From NCBI RefSeq assembly GCF_039993895.1, contig NZ_CP121194.1, positions 3,100,001 to 3,164,000 of the forward strand: DNA of 64,000 nt. Direction: 5' to 3'. Numbering within the stretch: position 1 is the stretch's first letter; the number at the start of each line of letters is the position of its first letter. Below the pieces are notes generated by a model, which worked only from the letters and a program-made list of their open reading frames with translations, had not been told where the DNA came from and made no database searches. This document shows positions 51,466-60,030 of this stretch, piece by piece. Position numbers and translations under genes: made by a program. The DNA is from Edaphobacter paludis. Lineage in GTDB: Bacteria > Acidobacteriota > Terriglobia > Terriglobales > Acidobacteriaceae.

Positions 51466-52466
51466 TGAAGATCTACCGACACCTCTCGGAAATCCCCGCA
51501 AGCTTCGGGCCTTCGATTGCCACCATCGGCAACTTCGATGGCGTCCATCGCGGGCACCGCAGCGTCATCTCCGAAGTAGTCGAACGCGCCCATTCTCTTG
51601 GCATCCATTCCATCGCTATTACGTTCGATCCACATCCGGCGCGAGTCCTGCGCCCACAGGCACAGCAGCCGCTCATCACACCGCTGCCGCAAAAGCTCGA
51701 ACTACTCGCAACCACAGGTATCGATGCATTGCTGGTATTACCCTTCACCGGCGAGTTCTCAAGGATGACGGCGCGGACCTTTGCCACTGAGGTCTTACAA
51801 CAGGCGCTTCACGTGACGGAGCTGCACGAAGGAGAAAATTTCCGTCTTGGCTACCAGGCCGAAGCCGGTGTCGATAGCCTCGATCTGCTCGGCCATGAAC
51901 TAGGCTTCAGTCTGCGCGTCTATACCTCCCACATCCTTCGTGGACAGGTCGTCTCTTCCAGCCGCATTCGGCAACTCATCGCACAGGGAGACGTCAGCAA
52001 CGCGCGCGTCCTTCTCGGCCGCCCCTTCGCTATCACGACGACGCCAGCGTCCGGGCGTGGCTACGGCACCCGCTATACCGTTCCCACCATCAACATGGCG
52101 GCCTATCCTGAATTGCTGCCGGCAAACGGCGTCTACATTACTTCACTTACCATCGGCGCTGGGCCATCACAGGAGACCTTTGACGCGGTCACCAACGTTG
52201 GCAATCGCCCGACGTTCGGTGCCGATTCATTTGCCGTTGAATCCCATCTGCTCAACTTCCACCCAATCGAGTTGACGGAACAAACACCGCTGACGCTGAC
52301 CTTCCTGCAACGTCTCCGTGCTGAAATGCGCTTCCCTACACCGGAAGCTCTGCGCGAACAGATCGGCAAGGATGTTATGAAGGCCCGGCGATACTTTACT
52401 TTGTGCCGCGTGGTGGCTTCGAAACCCAGAAACTCTGGGGCTCAACAAACTTTGCTGGTGCCGTAG
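51465..52466 (+). CDS. ribF: Bifunctional riboflavin kinase / FAD synthetase
   Basis: The protein has 333 residues. The N-terminal nucleotidyltransferase has IATIGNFDGVHRGHRSV (His, Gly pattern) and ITFDPHPARVL; SSSRIRQLIAQGDV closes the FAD synthetase domain. The C-terminal riboflavin kinase has ASGRGYGTRYTVPTINMAAYPELLPANGVYI and VTNVGNRPTFG. It phosphorylates riboflavin and adenylates FMN. The last 71 bases are antisense to the pbp1A 3' end, a long convergent overlap; the C-terminal 24 residues (after RYFTLCR) are not conserved family sequence. Confidence 0.92.
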   Translation: MKIYRHLSEIPASFGPSIATIGNFDGVHRGHRSVISEVVERAHSLGIHSIAITFDPHPARVLRPQAQQPLITPLPQKLELLATTGIDALLVLPFTGEFSRMTARTFATEVLQQALHVTELHEGENFRLGYQAEAGVDSLDLLGHELGFSLRVYTSHILRGQVVSSSRIRQLIAQGDVSNARVLLGRPFAITTTPASGRGYGTRYTVPTINMAAYPELLPANGVYITSLTIGAGPSQETFDAVTNVGNRPTFGADSFAVESHLLNFHPIELTEQTPLTLTFLQRLRAEMRFPTPEALREQIGKDVMKARRYFTLCRVVASKPRNSGAQQTLLVP

Positions 52467-54819
52467 CCTTCTTCGCGCTGGTCCCCACCGCAGGCACATT
52501 CTCACCGGCCGCAGCCTTCGGCACGATCACCCTGGAATTCGGATGAACCGCCGTATCTGCCTGCTGATTCACCGACACATTGAGTGTCTTCTGAGGCGCA
52601 CCCGCGCTCGCAAAGGTCTCATTCGGTTTATTTGCAATCGCCGTCCGCATGAATTCCATCCATATCGGCAGAGCCGCGCGAGCGCCTGTCTCCTTCTCCC
52701 CCAGCGACTGCCGATTATCAAACCCGATCCACGTCCCGCAGGTCACCGAAGGCGAAAAGCCAATGAACCAGGCGTCGGTGTAATTGTTCGTCGTTCCCGT
52801 CTTCCCTCCAAACGGATGATTCAACTGATTCGTGGACGCCCCCGTTCCCGAACGCGCCACCGCCTGCAGCAGTTGCATCATCTCGCGCGCCGTATCGACC
52901 GAAATGACCTCATTGATCTCGGGTGCTTTCTCATCCAGCGGCAATCCATTCGCCTGCGTCACCTTGCGGATATAGTGCGGCTCAATGCGGATGCCGTCAT
53001 TCGGAAACACGCTGTAGGCTCCCACCTGCTCATACAGCGTAATGTCCGCTGCGCCAATCGCAACCGGCAGAAACGCAGGAATATCGCTGGTCACACCAAA
53101 CCGGTGCGCCGTCTGGATCACATTTCGAATGCCATACCTGTAGGCCAGCTTCAACGCAGGAATATTTCGCGACTCGGCAAACGCATTCGTCAGCGTCATC
53201 GCCCCCAGGTAATTCTTCTCATAGTTGTGCGGTGTATAAGGACCGCTCGGCGTCGGAAAGCTCGTCGGCCCATCCACAATAATGTCGGTCGGCTTCGCGC
53301 CCGCCTCAAACGCCGTCGTATACACATACGGCTTGAAGGACGATCCCGCCTGTCGTTCCGCCTGCGTCGCGCGATTGAACTGCGATAGAGCGAAGTCTCG
53401 TCCGCCTACCATCGCCACAACCTCGCCGGTAGCATTGTCCACCGCCATCAGCGAAGCCTGCGCTCCCGAGTCCTGCTGCAGAGTCGCAAGCAGCGTGCCG
53501 TCCGGCCGAGTCCCTTCGATGCGGACATACACAAGATCGCCCGTCCGCAAAAAGCTGTCGCCATCCACATTCTGCGTCCACGCCCAATCTTCCGGTTTCA
53601 TCACTGCCTGCTGGTCGCCTAGTTTCACAACGACTCTCTTCGCCGCAACCTCCGTCACTAGGCCATGCACATAACTTCCCTTGACGATCGGTTGGGTCCA
53701 GTCCGGATGTTTGTAGCTCTCTAAATCGATGCCCGAGAGCACAACGTTACGCAGATTCCCCTTCCATCCCTCGCGGCGCTCGTAAGCCGCCGTACCATCG
53801 AGCACAGCGTTGTTCGCAGCTTGCTGGAGCCCCAGATCGAGGGTCGTATACACGAGCAATCCCGCGCCATGCACCTCTTCGACGCCATACTCTTTCTCAA
53901 GCTGCCGCCGCACCTCTTCCACAAAGTAAGGAGCAACGCTGTTCGCCGGTGCCTCCAGATGCAATCCCAGCGGCGCGCTCTTCGCCGCATCCGCCTGCGC
54001 CCGTGTAATCTTGCCATCCTGCAGCATCTCGCTAAGCACCAGATTTCGCCGCTTCAGCGCACGCTCCGGATACCTCACCGGCGAGTAAGACTCCGGCCCC
54101 TTCGGCAGCGCCGCCAGTAGCGCGGCCTCCGGCAAAGTCAGGTCCCGCACATGCTTGCTGAAGTAATACTCCGACCCCGCCTCGAATCCGTACGTTCCTC
54201 GTCCCAGATAAATCTGGTTGGCATACAGTGCAAAGATCTGCTGCTTGGTAAACCGTCGCTCGATCTGCATCGAGAGAAAGATCTCCTGCAGCTTGCGCCC
54301 ATACGTCTTCTCCGATGAGAGGAAGAGGTTCCGCGCCAGTTGCATCGTAATTGTGGACGCCCCCTGTGCCCGCTGATCCGAATGCAGATCGCGATACGCC
54401 GCCTCGACCGCGCGCACCAGGTTCACGCCCCAATTACTCTCAAAGCTCTTGTCTTCAATCGAGATGATCGCTTCCCTCAGTACGGGAGGAAAATCTGTAT
54501 ACGGCACCACAACCCGCCGCTCCATCGCAAAAGATCCAAAGACTTTTCCGTGAACGTCCAATAATTCAGTCGTAGTGCTGGGACGATATCGCGCCAGGTC
54601 CGTCATCTGCGGCAGGTTGATGGAATAAATCAACATCAGCCCGCACATCGCACCGAAGACCGCCGAGGCTGCCAGCAGCGCAAAGAACGTCATCCGCCGG
54701 GCGATCCTTCGACTGGGATAATCAGGCCCGTTCAACGTCACGCGACGTATGACCCGCTGCCATGTCGGTTCAGTTTCGACCTCGGGAGGTCGAGGTCCAC
54801 GGCTGAATGAGCTCTGCAC
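52396..54819 (-). CDS. Penicillin-binding protein 1A (GT51 / transpeptidase)
   Basis: From GTG 54819 (AAAGG upstream) the protein has 807 residues; an ATG at 54852 lies inside a hairpin. A signal-anchor helix is near 45-66. GT51 glycosyltransferase motifs follow: AIISIEDKSFESNWGV (catalytic Glu), GASTITMQLARN and RKLQEIFLSMQIERR. The transpeptidase has SSFKP (SxxK), ESRNIP (SxN) and KTGTT. It polymerises and cross-links peptidoglycan at the inner membrane. The C-terminal tail (Ala/Pro/Lys-rich) overlaps ribF. The neighbouring CTP-like gene upstream may be functionally linked. Confidence 0.93.
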   Translation of the reverse strand: MQSSFSRGPRPPEVETEPTWQRVIRRVTLNGPDYPSRRIARRMTFFALLAASAVFGAMCGLMLIYSINLPQMTDLARYRPSTTTELLDVHGKVFGSFAMERRVVVPYTDFPPVLREAIISIEDKSFESNWGVNLVRAVEAAYRDLHSDQRAQGASTITMQLARNLFLSSEKTYGRKLQEIFLSMQIERRFTKQQIFALYANQIYLGRGTYGFEAGSEYYFSKHVRDLTLPEAALLAALPKGPESYSPVRYPERALKRRNLVLSEMLQDGKITRAQADAAKSAPLGLHLEAPANSVAPYFVEEVRRQLEKEYGVEEVHGAGLLVYTTLDLGLQQAANNAVLDGTAAYERREGWKGNLRNVVLSGIDLESYKHPDWTQPIVKGSYVHGLVTEVAAKRVVVKLGDQQAVMKPEDWAWTQNVDGDSFLRTGDLVYVRIEGTRPDGTLLATLQQDSGAQASLMAVDNATGEVVAMVGGRDFALSQFNRATQAERQAGSSFKPYVYTTAFEAGAKPTDIIVDGPTSFPTPSGPYTPHNYEKNYLGAMTLTNAFAESRNIPALKLAYRYGIRNVIQTAHRFGVTSDIPAFLPVAIGAADITLYEQVGAYSVFPNDGIRIEPHYIRKVTQANGLPLDEKAPEINEVISVDTAREMMQLLQAVARSGTGASTNQLNHPFGGKTGTTNNYTDAWFIGFSPSVTCGTWIGFDNRQSLGEKETGARAALPIWMEFMRTAIANKPNETFASAGAPQKTLNVSVNQQADTAVHPNSRVIVPKAAAGENVPAVGTSAKKATAPAKFVEPQSFWVSKPPRGTK

Positions 54820-54837
54820 GACCCTTTCACGATAGCA

Positions 54838-54865
54838 CGGCCAGCCACGCAATCGCGGCTGGCCG
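54838..54865 (-). terminator. Hairpin between ctp-like and pbp1A genes
   Basis: CGGCCAGCC pairs perfectly with GGCTGGCCG around a 10-base loop, 42 bases after the minus-strand ctp-like stop. There is no T tract, so it may attenuate rather than fully terminate. Confidence 0.4.
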
Positions 54866-54906
54866 TCCTGGCGAAACCAAAGCCGTCAACAGCACTTATG
54901 TCGAGA

Positions 54907-56133
54907 TTAAGCTGCCTTCTTCTTCAGCAGATCCAGCGCCTTCGTAAGCTGCTCGTCTACAGTAACCGCAGGCTTCGGAACCGCCGGTTTGATCTCGGTT
55001 GTCTCGTCTTCATCTTCGTCAGGAATATTCGAAGCCACCAGCACTCCCGGCACGACAGCATCGTCCTGCAACTTCTTTCCCGAAGGAGATTCGTACTTCG
55101 CAATCGTAAGAATGACCGCGCCGCCATCCGGCAGTTCAAACGTCTTCTGCTGCGCGCCTTCCCCAAAGGTTCTCTCGCCAACCAGTTCAGCGCGTTTGTT
55201 ATCAAGCAACGCAGCCGCCACCAGTTCCGCCGGGCCAGCCGTTCCACGATTCACCAGCACCACCACCGGCGCCGTCGCGTTGATGGTCTTCGATGGATCG
55301 ACCGTGAAGGTCTGCTTCTCCACCTTCTGCCCTTCAAGCGATGCAATCGTCCCGCTCGGCAGCAGGAAGTTCGCCAAACGTATCGCGTCCGTCATATCCC
55401 CTGCGGCGACATCGCGCAGGTCGAGCAGGATCTTCTTGTTCCCGTTCTTCTGCATTCCCTTCAGCTTCTGCTCTATCTGCTGCACCTGTTCGTGGTCCAT
55501 CACATCCGGCTTCAAATACAGAATCGACGAGTTTTCATACATCGTCTCGGAGACCGCCGGATATGCAACTACTGTCCGGGTCATCGTCAGCTTGTCCGGC
55601 GTCGCCTTCTGGGGACGCACCACCGAGATCGTCAACTCACTGCCGGATTGGCCTTCCAGCAGCCTGCGGATCATAGCCAGCGACAGGTCACGCGTATCCT
55701 GCACCCCAATCGCCTCAATAATGTCGCCGTCATTCAGGTTGGCCTTGTCTGCCGGGCTACCCGGAACCACGGACACCACCGTCGCGTAGCCAAAACGCTT
55801 CGACACATTAATGCCAACCTGCGCTTTACCACCCTTGTCTGCCTTGTAGATCTTGTACTCTTCCGGCGTAAGGTAGCTCGAGTCCGCATCGAGCGACTCC
55901 AGCAGACCTCGCATCGCACCGTTGGTCACCGACGGAATGTTGGGATCGACAACATAGTCCGTCTGGATATGCCGCAACACTTCGCTGTAGACATTAATCT
56001 GGTTGTACGCGCCGTCCTGGTCCGATGCCGCACTTACGCCGCTCGAATTCATGCCCAGAAAAACCGTGAGCACCAGCACAACCGAGACAACAAGCAGCAT
56101 GATCTTTGAAATTTTAGGCATAAGGCGAAACAT
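54907..56133 (-). CDS. S41 C-terminal-processing-protease homologue with degenerate dyad
   Basis: The protein has 408 residues: signal segment about 11-35, PDZ domain about 100-172 (GGKAQVGINVSKRFGYATVVSVVPGSPADKANLNDGDIIEAI), then an S41-like core (ILLDLRDVAAGDMTDAIRLANFLLPSGTIASL). The catalytic positions are changed: the usual NxGSASASE is NRGTAGPAE (Thr298) and TFGKGxVQ is TFGEGAQQ (Glu325), so the Ser-Lys dyad is absent. The fold is retained. It may be an inactive scaffold or use another mechanism. The C-terminus is acidic then Lys-rich. The gene lies upstream of pbp1A on the same strand. Confidence 0.85.
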   Translation of the reverse strand: MFRLMPKISKIMLLVVSVVLVLTVFLGMNSSGVSAASDQDGAYNQINVYSEVLRHIQTDYVVDPNIPSVTNGAMRGLLESLDADSSYLTPEEYKIYKADKGGKAQVGINVSKRFGYATVVSVVPGSPADKANLNDGDIIEAIGVQDTRDLSLAMIRRLLEGQSGSELTISVVRPQKATPDKLTMTRTVVAYPAVSETMYENSSILYLKPDVMDHEQVQQIEQKLKGMQKNGNKKILLDLRDVAAGDMTDAIRLANFLLPSGTIASLEGQKVEKQTFTVDPSKTINATAPVVVLVNRGTAGPAELVAAALLDNKRAELVGERTFGEGAQQKTFELPDGGAVILTIAKYESPSGKKLQDDAVVPGVLVASNIPDEDEDETTEIKPAVPKPAVTVDEQLTKALDLLKKKAA

Positions 56134-56270
56134 TCTCCACGGACATCGACGAATCAGGGGTTAGACGCTCCCCACTCTCGAAATGATACTCCCGCACTGG
56201 GATTGCGTGATGCTGGCTGCAATACAACCTTGGTAGCGATAGACAGAATTCAAGGGGGGAACTCAACTTG

Positions 56271-56360
56271 TTTAAGTTCACGGTTTGCGGGGGCTGCAGG
56301 AAAACTCTGTTTTGCTTAAGTTCACGATTTTGCAGGGCTGCAGGGAAAACTTCGTTTTGC
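56271..56360 (+). repeat. Degenerate tandem repeat, about 44-45 base period
   Basis: TTTAAGTTCACGG (56271), CTTAAGTTCACGA (56315) and CTTAAGGGCACGG (56360) begin successive units, each followed by TTTGC..GGGCTGCAGG..AAAACT. The third unit runs into the REP-like copy C. This arrangement suggests the REP head was itself amplified. Confidence 0.55.
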
Positions 56361-56429
56361 TTAAGGGCACGGCTTCAGCCGTGCCGCAAGTAATTTGTTG
56401 CAACGGGGGCTTTAGCCCCTGAGGTACAG
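56357..56429 (+). repeat. REP-like double hairpin, copy C
   Basis: GGCACGGCTTCAGCCGTGCC forms a perfect 20-base palindrome-type hairpin, and GGGGGCTTTAGCCCCTG forms the second, ending GAGGTACAG. It is the best-preserved of the copies (6120, 7955). A further fragment (CTTAAAGCTCCTGAGGGAAAACT) lies at 56494-56516. This is part of the 662-base gap between the ctp-like gene and fabG, which holds no gene. Confidence 0.65.
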
Positions 56430-56551
56430 TTTTGATCCTGTCTCGACTTTCCGCAGTCTGTTCAGCCACGCCGCAAATCACATATCGAGGATCAGCTTAA
56501 AGCTCCTGAGGGAAAACTCGGGGACCTTCAACAGACCGAAAATCCTCAAAA

Positions 56552-56675
56552 ACTTGTCAAGCCCCAAAACCATCTAACCTAAACAAAACAAAGCAAATAC
56601 ACATTGCAAAAGAGTTCTGCTCCATTTGCTAAACTTAAATCAGCATCAGAAAGGCCCAGCGACAATGCTGGGCCT
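56552..56675 (+). other. Intergenic element with GC-rich terminal hairpin
   Basis: CTTGTCAAGCCCC opens the element, followed by an A-rich, C-poor body with a possible -10 (TAAACT) and the perfect hairpin AGGCCCAGC / GCTGGGCCT with a six-base loop (56652-56675), then AACTCATTT. The order parallels 8711-8777. It could encode a small RNA ending at the hairpin. Confidence 0.4.
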
Positions 56676-56770
56676 AACTCATTTAGAAAGAAGACTTTGC
56701 CTATAACTTACATGGAATGAATACTTTGCAGAAAAATTACGATGCAAAGCATTGAATTCAGATACTTTAT

Positions 56771-56795
56771 AAAAAAAGTACCCCCAGGGGGGTAC
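56771..56795 (-). terminator. Rho-independent terminator of fabG
   Basis: On the minus strand GTACCCCC pairs with GGGGGTAC across a two-base turn, immediately followed by TTTTTTT. It begins one base after the TAG stop of fabG, so translation and termination sites are adjacent. Confidence 0.75.
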
Positions 56796-57542
56796 CTACC
56801 CCATATACATCCCGCCATTCACATCCAGCGTATGCCCGGTGATATAGGCGGCCTCTTCGGAGGCGAGAAACGAAACCGCATGGGCGATCTCTCCATCCGT
56901 CCCGACCCGGCCTAGCGGAATATGCTGCGTCATTGCAGCCTTTTGCTCGTCGGTCAGGACAGCCGTCATTGCCGTCTCGATGTACCCCGGAGCGACTGCA
57001 TTCACTGTAATGGTCCGGCTGGCCAGCTCCCGCGCCAGTGACTTAGTCAACCCGATCAGCCCGGCCTTTGAGGCGGCATAGTTCGCCTGCCCCGCCTGAC
57101 CCATCTCGCCGACGACCGAAGCGACATTGATGATGCGGCCCCAGCGTCCCTTCACCATCGACTGCATCACCGCCTGCGTCATCAAAAATGCGCCGGTGAG
57201 GTTCGTGGAGAGTACATCGTCCCAGTCCTTCCGCTTCATCCGCATCGAAAGAATGTCACGTGTAATGCCTGCATTGTTCACAAGAATATGAACTGCGCCG
57301 AACTGGGCAATTACAGCCTTGGCGCACTCTTTAATCGACTCTTCGCTGGCAACATCCAGCGCAAAAGCCTGAGCCGTTCCGCCGCTGGCGGCAATCTCAG
57401 CTGCAACCTCGGCCAGCTTTTCTACGTTCCGCGCGGCCAGCGCCACCGTCGCTCCAGCCTTGGCCAACTCCAGCGCGCATGCGCGCCCAATTCCCTGCGA
57501 TGCTCCTGTTATCAATGCGATCCGGCCAGCGAGAATACTCAT
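56796..57542 (-). CDS. fabG: 3-oxoacyl-ACP reductase FabG (SDR)
   Basis: The protein has 248 residues, the classical short-chain dehydrogenase length. TGASQGIGRA (12-21) binds NADPH; the catalytic set is Asn114, Ser142, Tyr155 and Lys159 (YAASK). VGEMGQAGQANYAASKAGLIGLTKSLARELASR is typical of FabG. It reduces 3-oxoacyl-ACP in fatty acid elongation. It is not inside a fab cluster, so a polyester- or secondary-pathway reductase remains possible. A GGAGG ribosome-binding site lies close to the ATG. A DUF2071 gene lies 29 bases upstream on the same strand. Confidence 0.9.
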   Translation of the reverse strand: MSILAGRIALITGASQGIGRACALELAKAGATVALAARNVEKLAEVAAEIAASGGTAQAFALDVASEESIKECAKAVIAQFGAVHILVNNAGITRDILSMRMKRKDWDDVLSTNLTGAFLMTQAVMQSMVKGRWGRIINVASVVGEMGQAGQANYAASKAGLIGLTKSLARELASRTITVNAVAPGYIETAMTAVLTDEQKAAMTQHIPLGRVGTDGEIAHAVSFLASEEAAYITGHTLDVNGGMYMG

Positions 57543-57571
57543 GAACCTCCGTGTGTGTCGGTGCTACCGAA

Positions 57572-58360
57572 TTATACGAAAGCGGCAGCCTGATCCTCGC
57601 GCAGTGACCAGATGTAAACATGCAGCTCCCTCGCAAAGTGCAGCACCGGCACGCGATTAGACAACGCAATGCCGTGCGCAGCGGGCAACTCGTTCAGCTC
57701 GATCTCGGCCTCGGCTGCCTCGAGCGGCCACGGAAGATGATGAATATGTCCCACCAACAAGCGGCCTGCATGCGCGGTGAACAGGCAATATCGCTCAGTC
57801 AGGAAATGTTCGAGGCTACCGGCCGATGAAGAAGCCGCAACCGTTCCCAGTCCGCGATACCGCGCCCGAAAGCGAACGTTACGGCGAGTCAGCAGCCTTT
57901 GGCTGTCGTACTCGATCGCCCCATCCTGCCCAATCCGTCGTTGCATCCGGGCGAGGAAGTACGGCAGATGGAAGATCGCTCTCGCTCCGGCCACAGCCAG
58001 CGCGCTCGCCGCATCCAGCGAGAAGAAGAAGACGCCACGAAGACCCGTCACACTCGAGCGAACATAGGTTCGCAGGTTCAGCTCGCAAAACTCGCTCGCA
58101 CTCGGGACAGCGATGCAGCTTTCACCAATGGCCCGTGTCCGCACCTGATCCATCCAGAAAGGCACAACGCCAACCCACGCATATCCATCGAAGCTGTCGA
58201 CAGTCAGCCCGGCCGGAAGCAGGCGAGCGATCTCTTCCGCAGCAACCGGCCAGTGAACAAACAGCAGATCGCTCCACCGCTGCGCCATGCGCCATCGTCC
58301 CGCAGGCAGGGGATAGGGACGGTGATCGGTAGTCTCTAGAATATTTGCCATCAATGACAT
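57572..58360 (-). CDS. DUF2071 (YqjF-like) protein
   Basis: From ATG 58360 the protein has 262 residues; ATG 58351 is an alternative, and a start at 58432 would overlap the divergent thyX-like gene. Typical DUF2071 features are AQRWSDLLFVHWPVAAEEIARLLPAGLTVDSFDGYAWVGVVPFWM near the N-terminus, LNLRTYVRSSVTGLRGVFFFSLDAASALAV, and a FLTERYCLFTAHAGRLLVGHIHHLPWPL segment. The family adopts an acetoacetate decarboxylase-like fold but its reaction is unknown. No catalytic Lys is evident. Probably cotranscribed with fabG. Confidence 0.82.
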   Translation of the reverse strand: MSLMANILETTDHRPYPLPAGRWRMAQRWSDLLFVHWPVAAEEIARLLPAGLTVDSFDGYAWVGVVPFWMDQVRTRAIGESCIAVPSASEFCELNLRTYVRSSVTGLRGVFFFSLDAASALAVAGARAIFHLPYFLARMQRRIGQDGAIEYDSQRLLTRRNVRFRARYRGLGTVAASSSAGSLEHFLTERYCLFTAHAGRLLVGHIHHLPWPLEAAEAEIELNELPAAHGIALSNRVPVLHFARELHVYIWSLREDQAAAFV

Positions 58361-58412
58361 AGATGCCCCGATTGTGCCTCGAGACTCGGGGTAAAGTATC
58401 CTGAGTTCGACC

Positions 58413-59969
58413 ATGTCAGAGAACGCGAACAAGCCAGCCGAAACCGACGTCTATGCTATCCACGGAGCCGACCCCGAAGTCCTCGCCTACGCGATGGCGA
58501 AGTACTCGCGCTCCTCGCTCACCATGAAGGAGTCGCTGGCTGAGATCAGCGCGCAGCGCGCCGAGCAGTTCCTCAACACCTTCTACTTCCAGTACGGTCA
58601 TCGCTCCATCGCCGACCTCGCGCACATTCCCTTCGCCATCGAGCGTCTCTCGCTCCTCGCGGCCATCGCCCTCGTAGACGAGCAGCGCTGGGACGGACAG
58701 GAACGTTCCACGCGCTACCAGAACTTTCGCCGCTCCGGCTGGTTTACGCCCGATCTCGGCCCCGAAACGCCCAGATTCACCGCCGCCGTCGAAGCACTCT
58801 TCGTCGCCTACGATCACATCGGCGCGGAAATGCTCGAAGCCCTCAAGTCCGCTATCGCCCGCCCCGAGGAGATGAAGCCCGAAGCCTACGAGCGCACGCT
58901 GAAGGCCCGCGCCTTCGATGTGGCACGTTATCTGCTGCCGCTGGCGACTAACACCTCGCTCGGCCAAATCGTCAACGCCCGCACGCTGGAGACACAAGTC
59001 TCGCGCCTGCTCACCAGCGAGCACGCCGAGATCCGCCAGATCGCCGAGAAGCTCCGCCTCGCCGCAACTGAGCCTGCCTGGAACGTCCAGCACAGCGCCG
59101 CCCGCGTGCTCTGCGAAGAGATCGGTTCCGTTGACGCCACCTGCGGCGACCGCCTCACCGAAGCCCTCCTACGTCCCGTCAAGACCGCTCCCACGCTGGT
59201 CAAATACGCCACCGCAAACGAGTACCTCGCCGCCAGTCGCACCGAACTCACTCAGGCCGCAGCCGAGCTGATGGCGAACCAGCCCATCGATGCCGCGCCA
59301 GTAGTAGACCTGCTCGACGACACCGAATCGCTCGAGGTCGAACTAGCCACCTCGCTGCTCTATCCGCACTGCCACTACTCTTATCGCCAGCTCCGCAGCC
59401 ACGTAGCCGCGCTGTCCGATGCCCGCCGCTCTGAGCTGATCGGACTCGGCACAAAGCATCGCGGACGCCACGACGAGCTCCTCCGTGCCTTCAGCGCCGG
59501 GCAGGGCTTCCGCTTCGACATTCTCATGGACATCGGCGGCTTCCGCGACATGCATCGCCATCGCCGCTGCGTCCAGCTTCTCCAGCCCTACACCGACGCC
59601 CACGGTTATGAAGAGCCCACTTGCCCGGGCCAGCCCACTTTGGCCGAAGCGGGCCTCGAAGCTTCCTACAACTCTGCGATGGATGCCGCTTTCGCCCACT
59701 ACCGTCAGCTCCGTGACTGCGGCATACCCGAAGCAGCGCAGTCTGCCCAGTATGCCCTGCCGCTGGGCACTCGCTGCCGTTCCCTATTCAAAATGGACTT
59801 CGCCGAAGTCCTCTATATTTCGGAGTTGCGCTCAGGCGTAGCTGGCCATTTCAGCTACCGGCGCATCGCCTGGGAGATGTACAAGGCCGTTGAGAAGCGG
59901 CACCCCGCCCTCGCCGAACACTTCCGAATCGAAGATGTGAATGAGCCAATCGATCTACTGAAACGATAG
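58413..59969 (+). CDS. Two-domain ThyX-like protein (FAD-dependent thymidylate synthase family)
   Basis: The protein has 518 residues, about twice a normal ThyX. The N-terminal domain has YFQYGHRSIADLAHIPFAIERLS and DGQERSTRYQNF (95-105), keeping the ExSxRY end of the ThyX motif RHRxxSxNExSxRY. The C-terminal domain has MHRHRRCVQLLQPY, keeping the RHR start (382-384), and ends with TRCRSLFKMDFAEVLYISELRSGVAGHFSYRRIAWEM, like the ThyX C-terminus. The signature is thus divided between domains. It may be a folate/FAD-using thymidylate synthase or a derived methylase. It is divergent from DUF2071. Confidence 0.8.
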   Translation: MSENANKPAETDVYAIHGADPEVLAYAMAKYSRSSLTMKESLAEISAQRAEQFLNTFYFQYGHRSIADLAHIPFAIERLSLLAAIALVDEQRWDGQERSTRYQNFRRSGWFTPDLGPETPRFTAAVEALFVAYDHIGAEMLEALKSAIARPEEMKPEAYERTLKARAFDVARYLLPLATNTSLGQIVNARTLETQVSRLLTSEHAEIRQIAEKLRLAATEPAWNVQHSAARVLCEEIGSVDATCGDRLTEALLRPVKTAPTLVKYATANEYLAASRTELTQAAAELMANQPIDAAPVVDLLDDTESLEVELATSLLYPHCHYSYRQLRSHVAALSDARRSELIGLGTKHRGRHDELLRAFSAGQGFRFDILMDIGGFRDMHRHRRCVQLLQPYTDAHGYEEPTCPGQPTLAEAGLEASYNSAMDAAFAHYRQLRDCGIPEAAQSAQYALPLGTRCRSLFKMDFAEVLYISELRSGVAGHFSYRRIAWEMYKAVEKRHPALAEHFRIEDVNEPIDLLKR

Positions 59970-60030
59970 TTGTATCCGACGAGTAGTTCAGTTTAAATTC
60001 TCCCCTTTCTCGAACCATTAGAATGGGACT

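Noticed and set aside
54820..54852. ATG start of PBP1A at 54852
   Set aside because: It falls in the GC hairpin after the ctp-like gene, and the added residues are not family-like; GTG 54819 has an AAAGG site.
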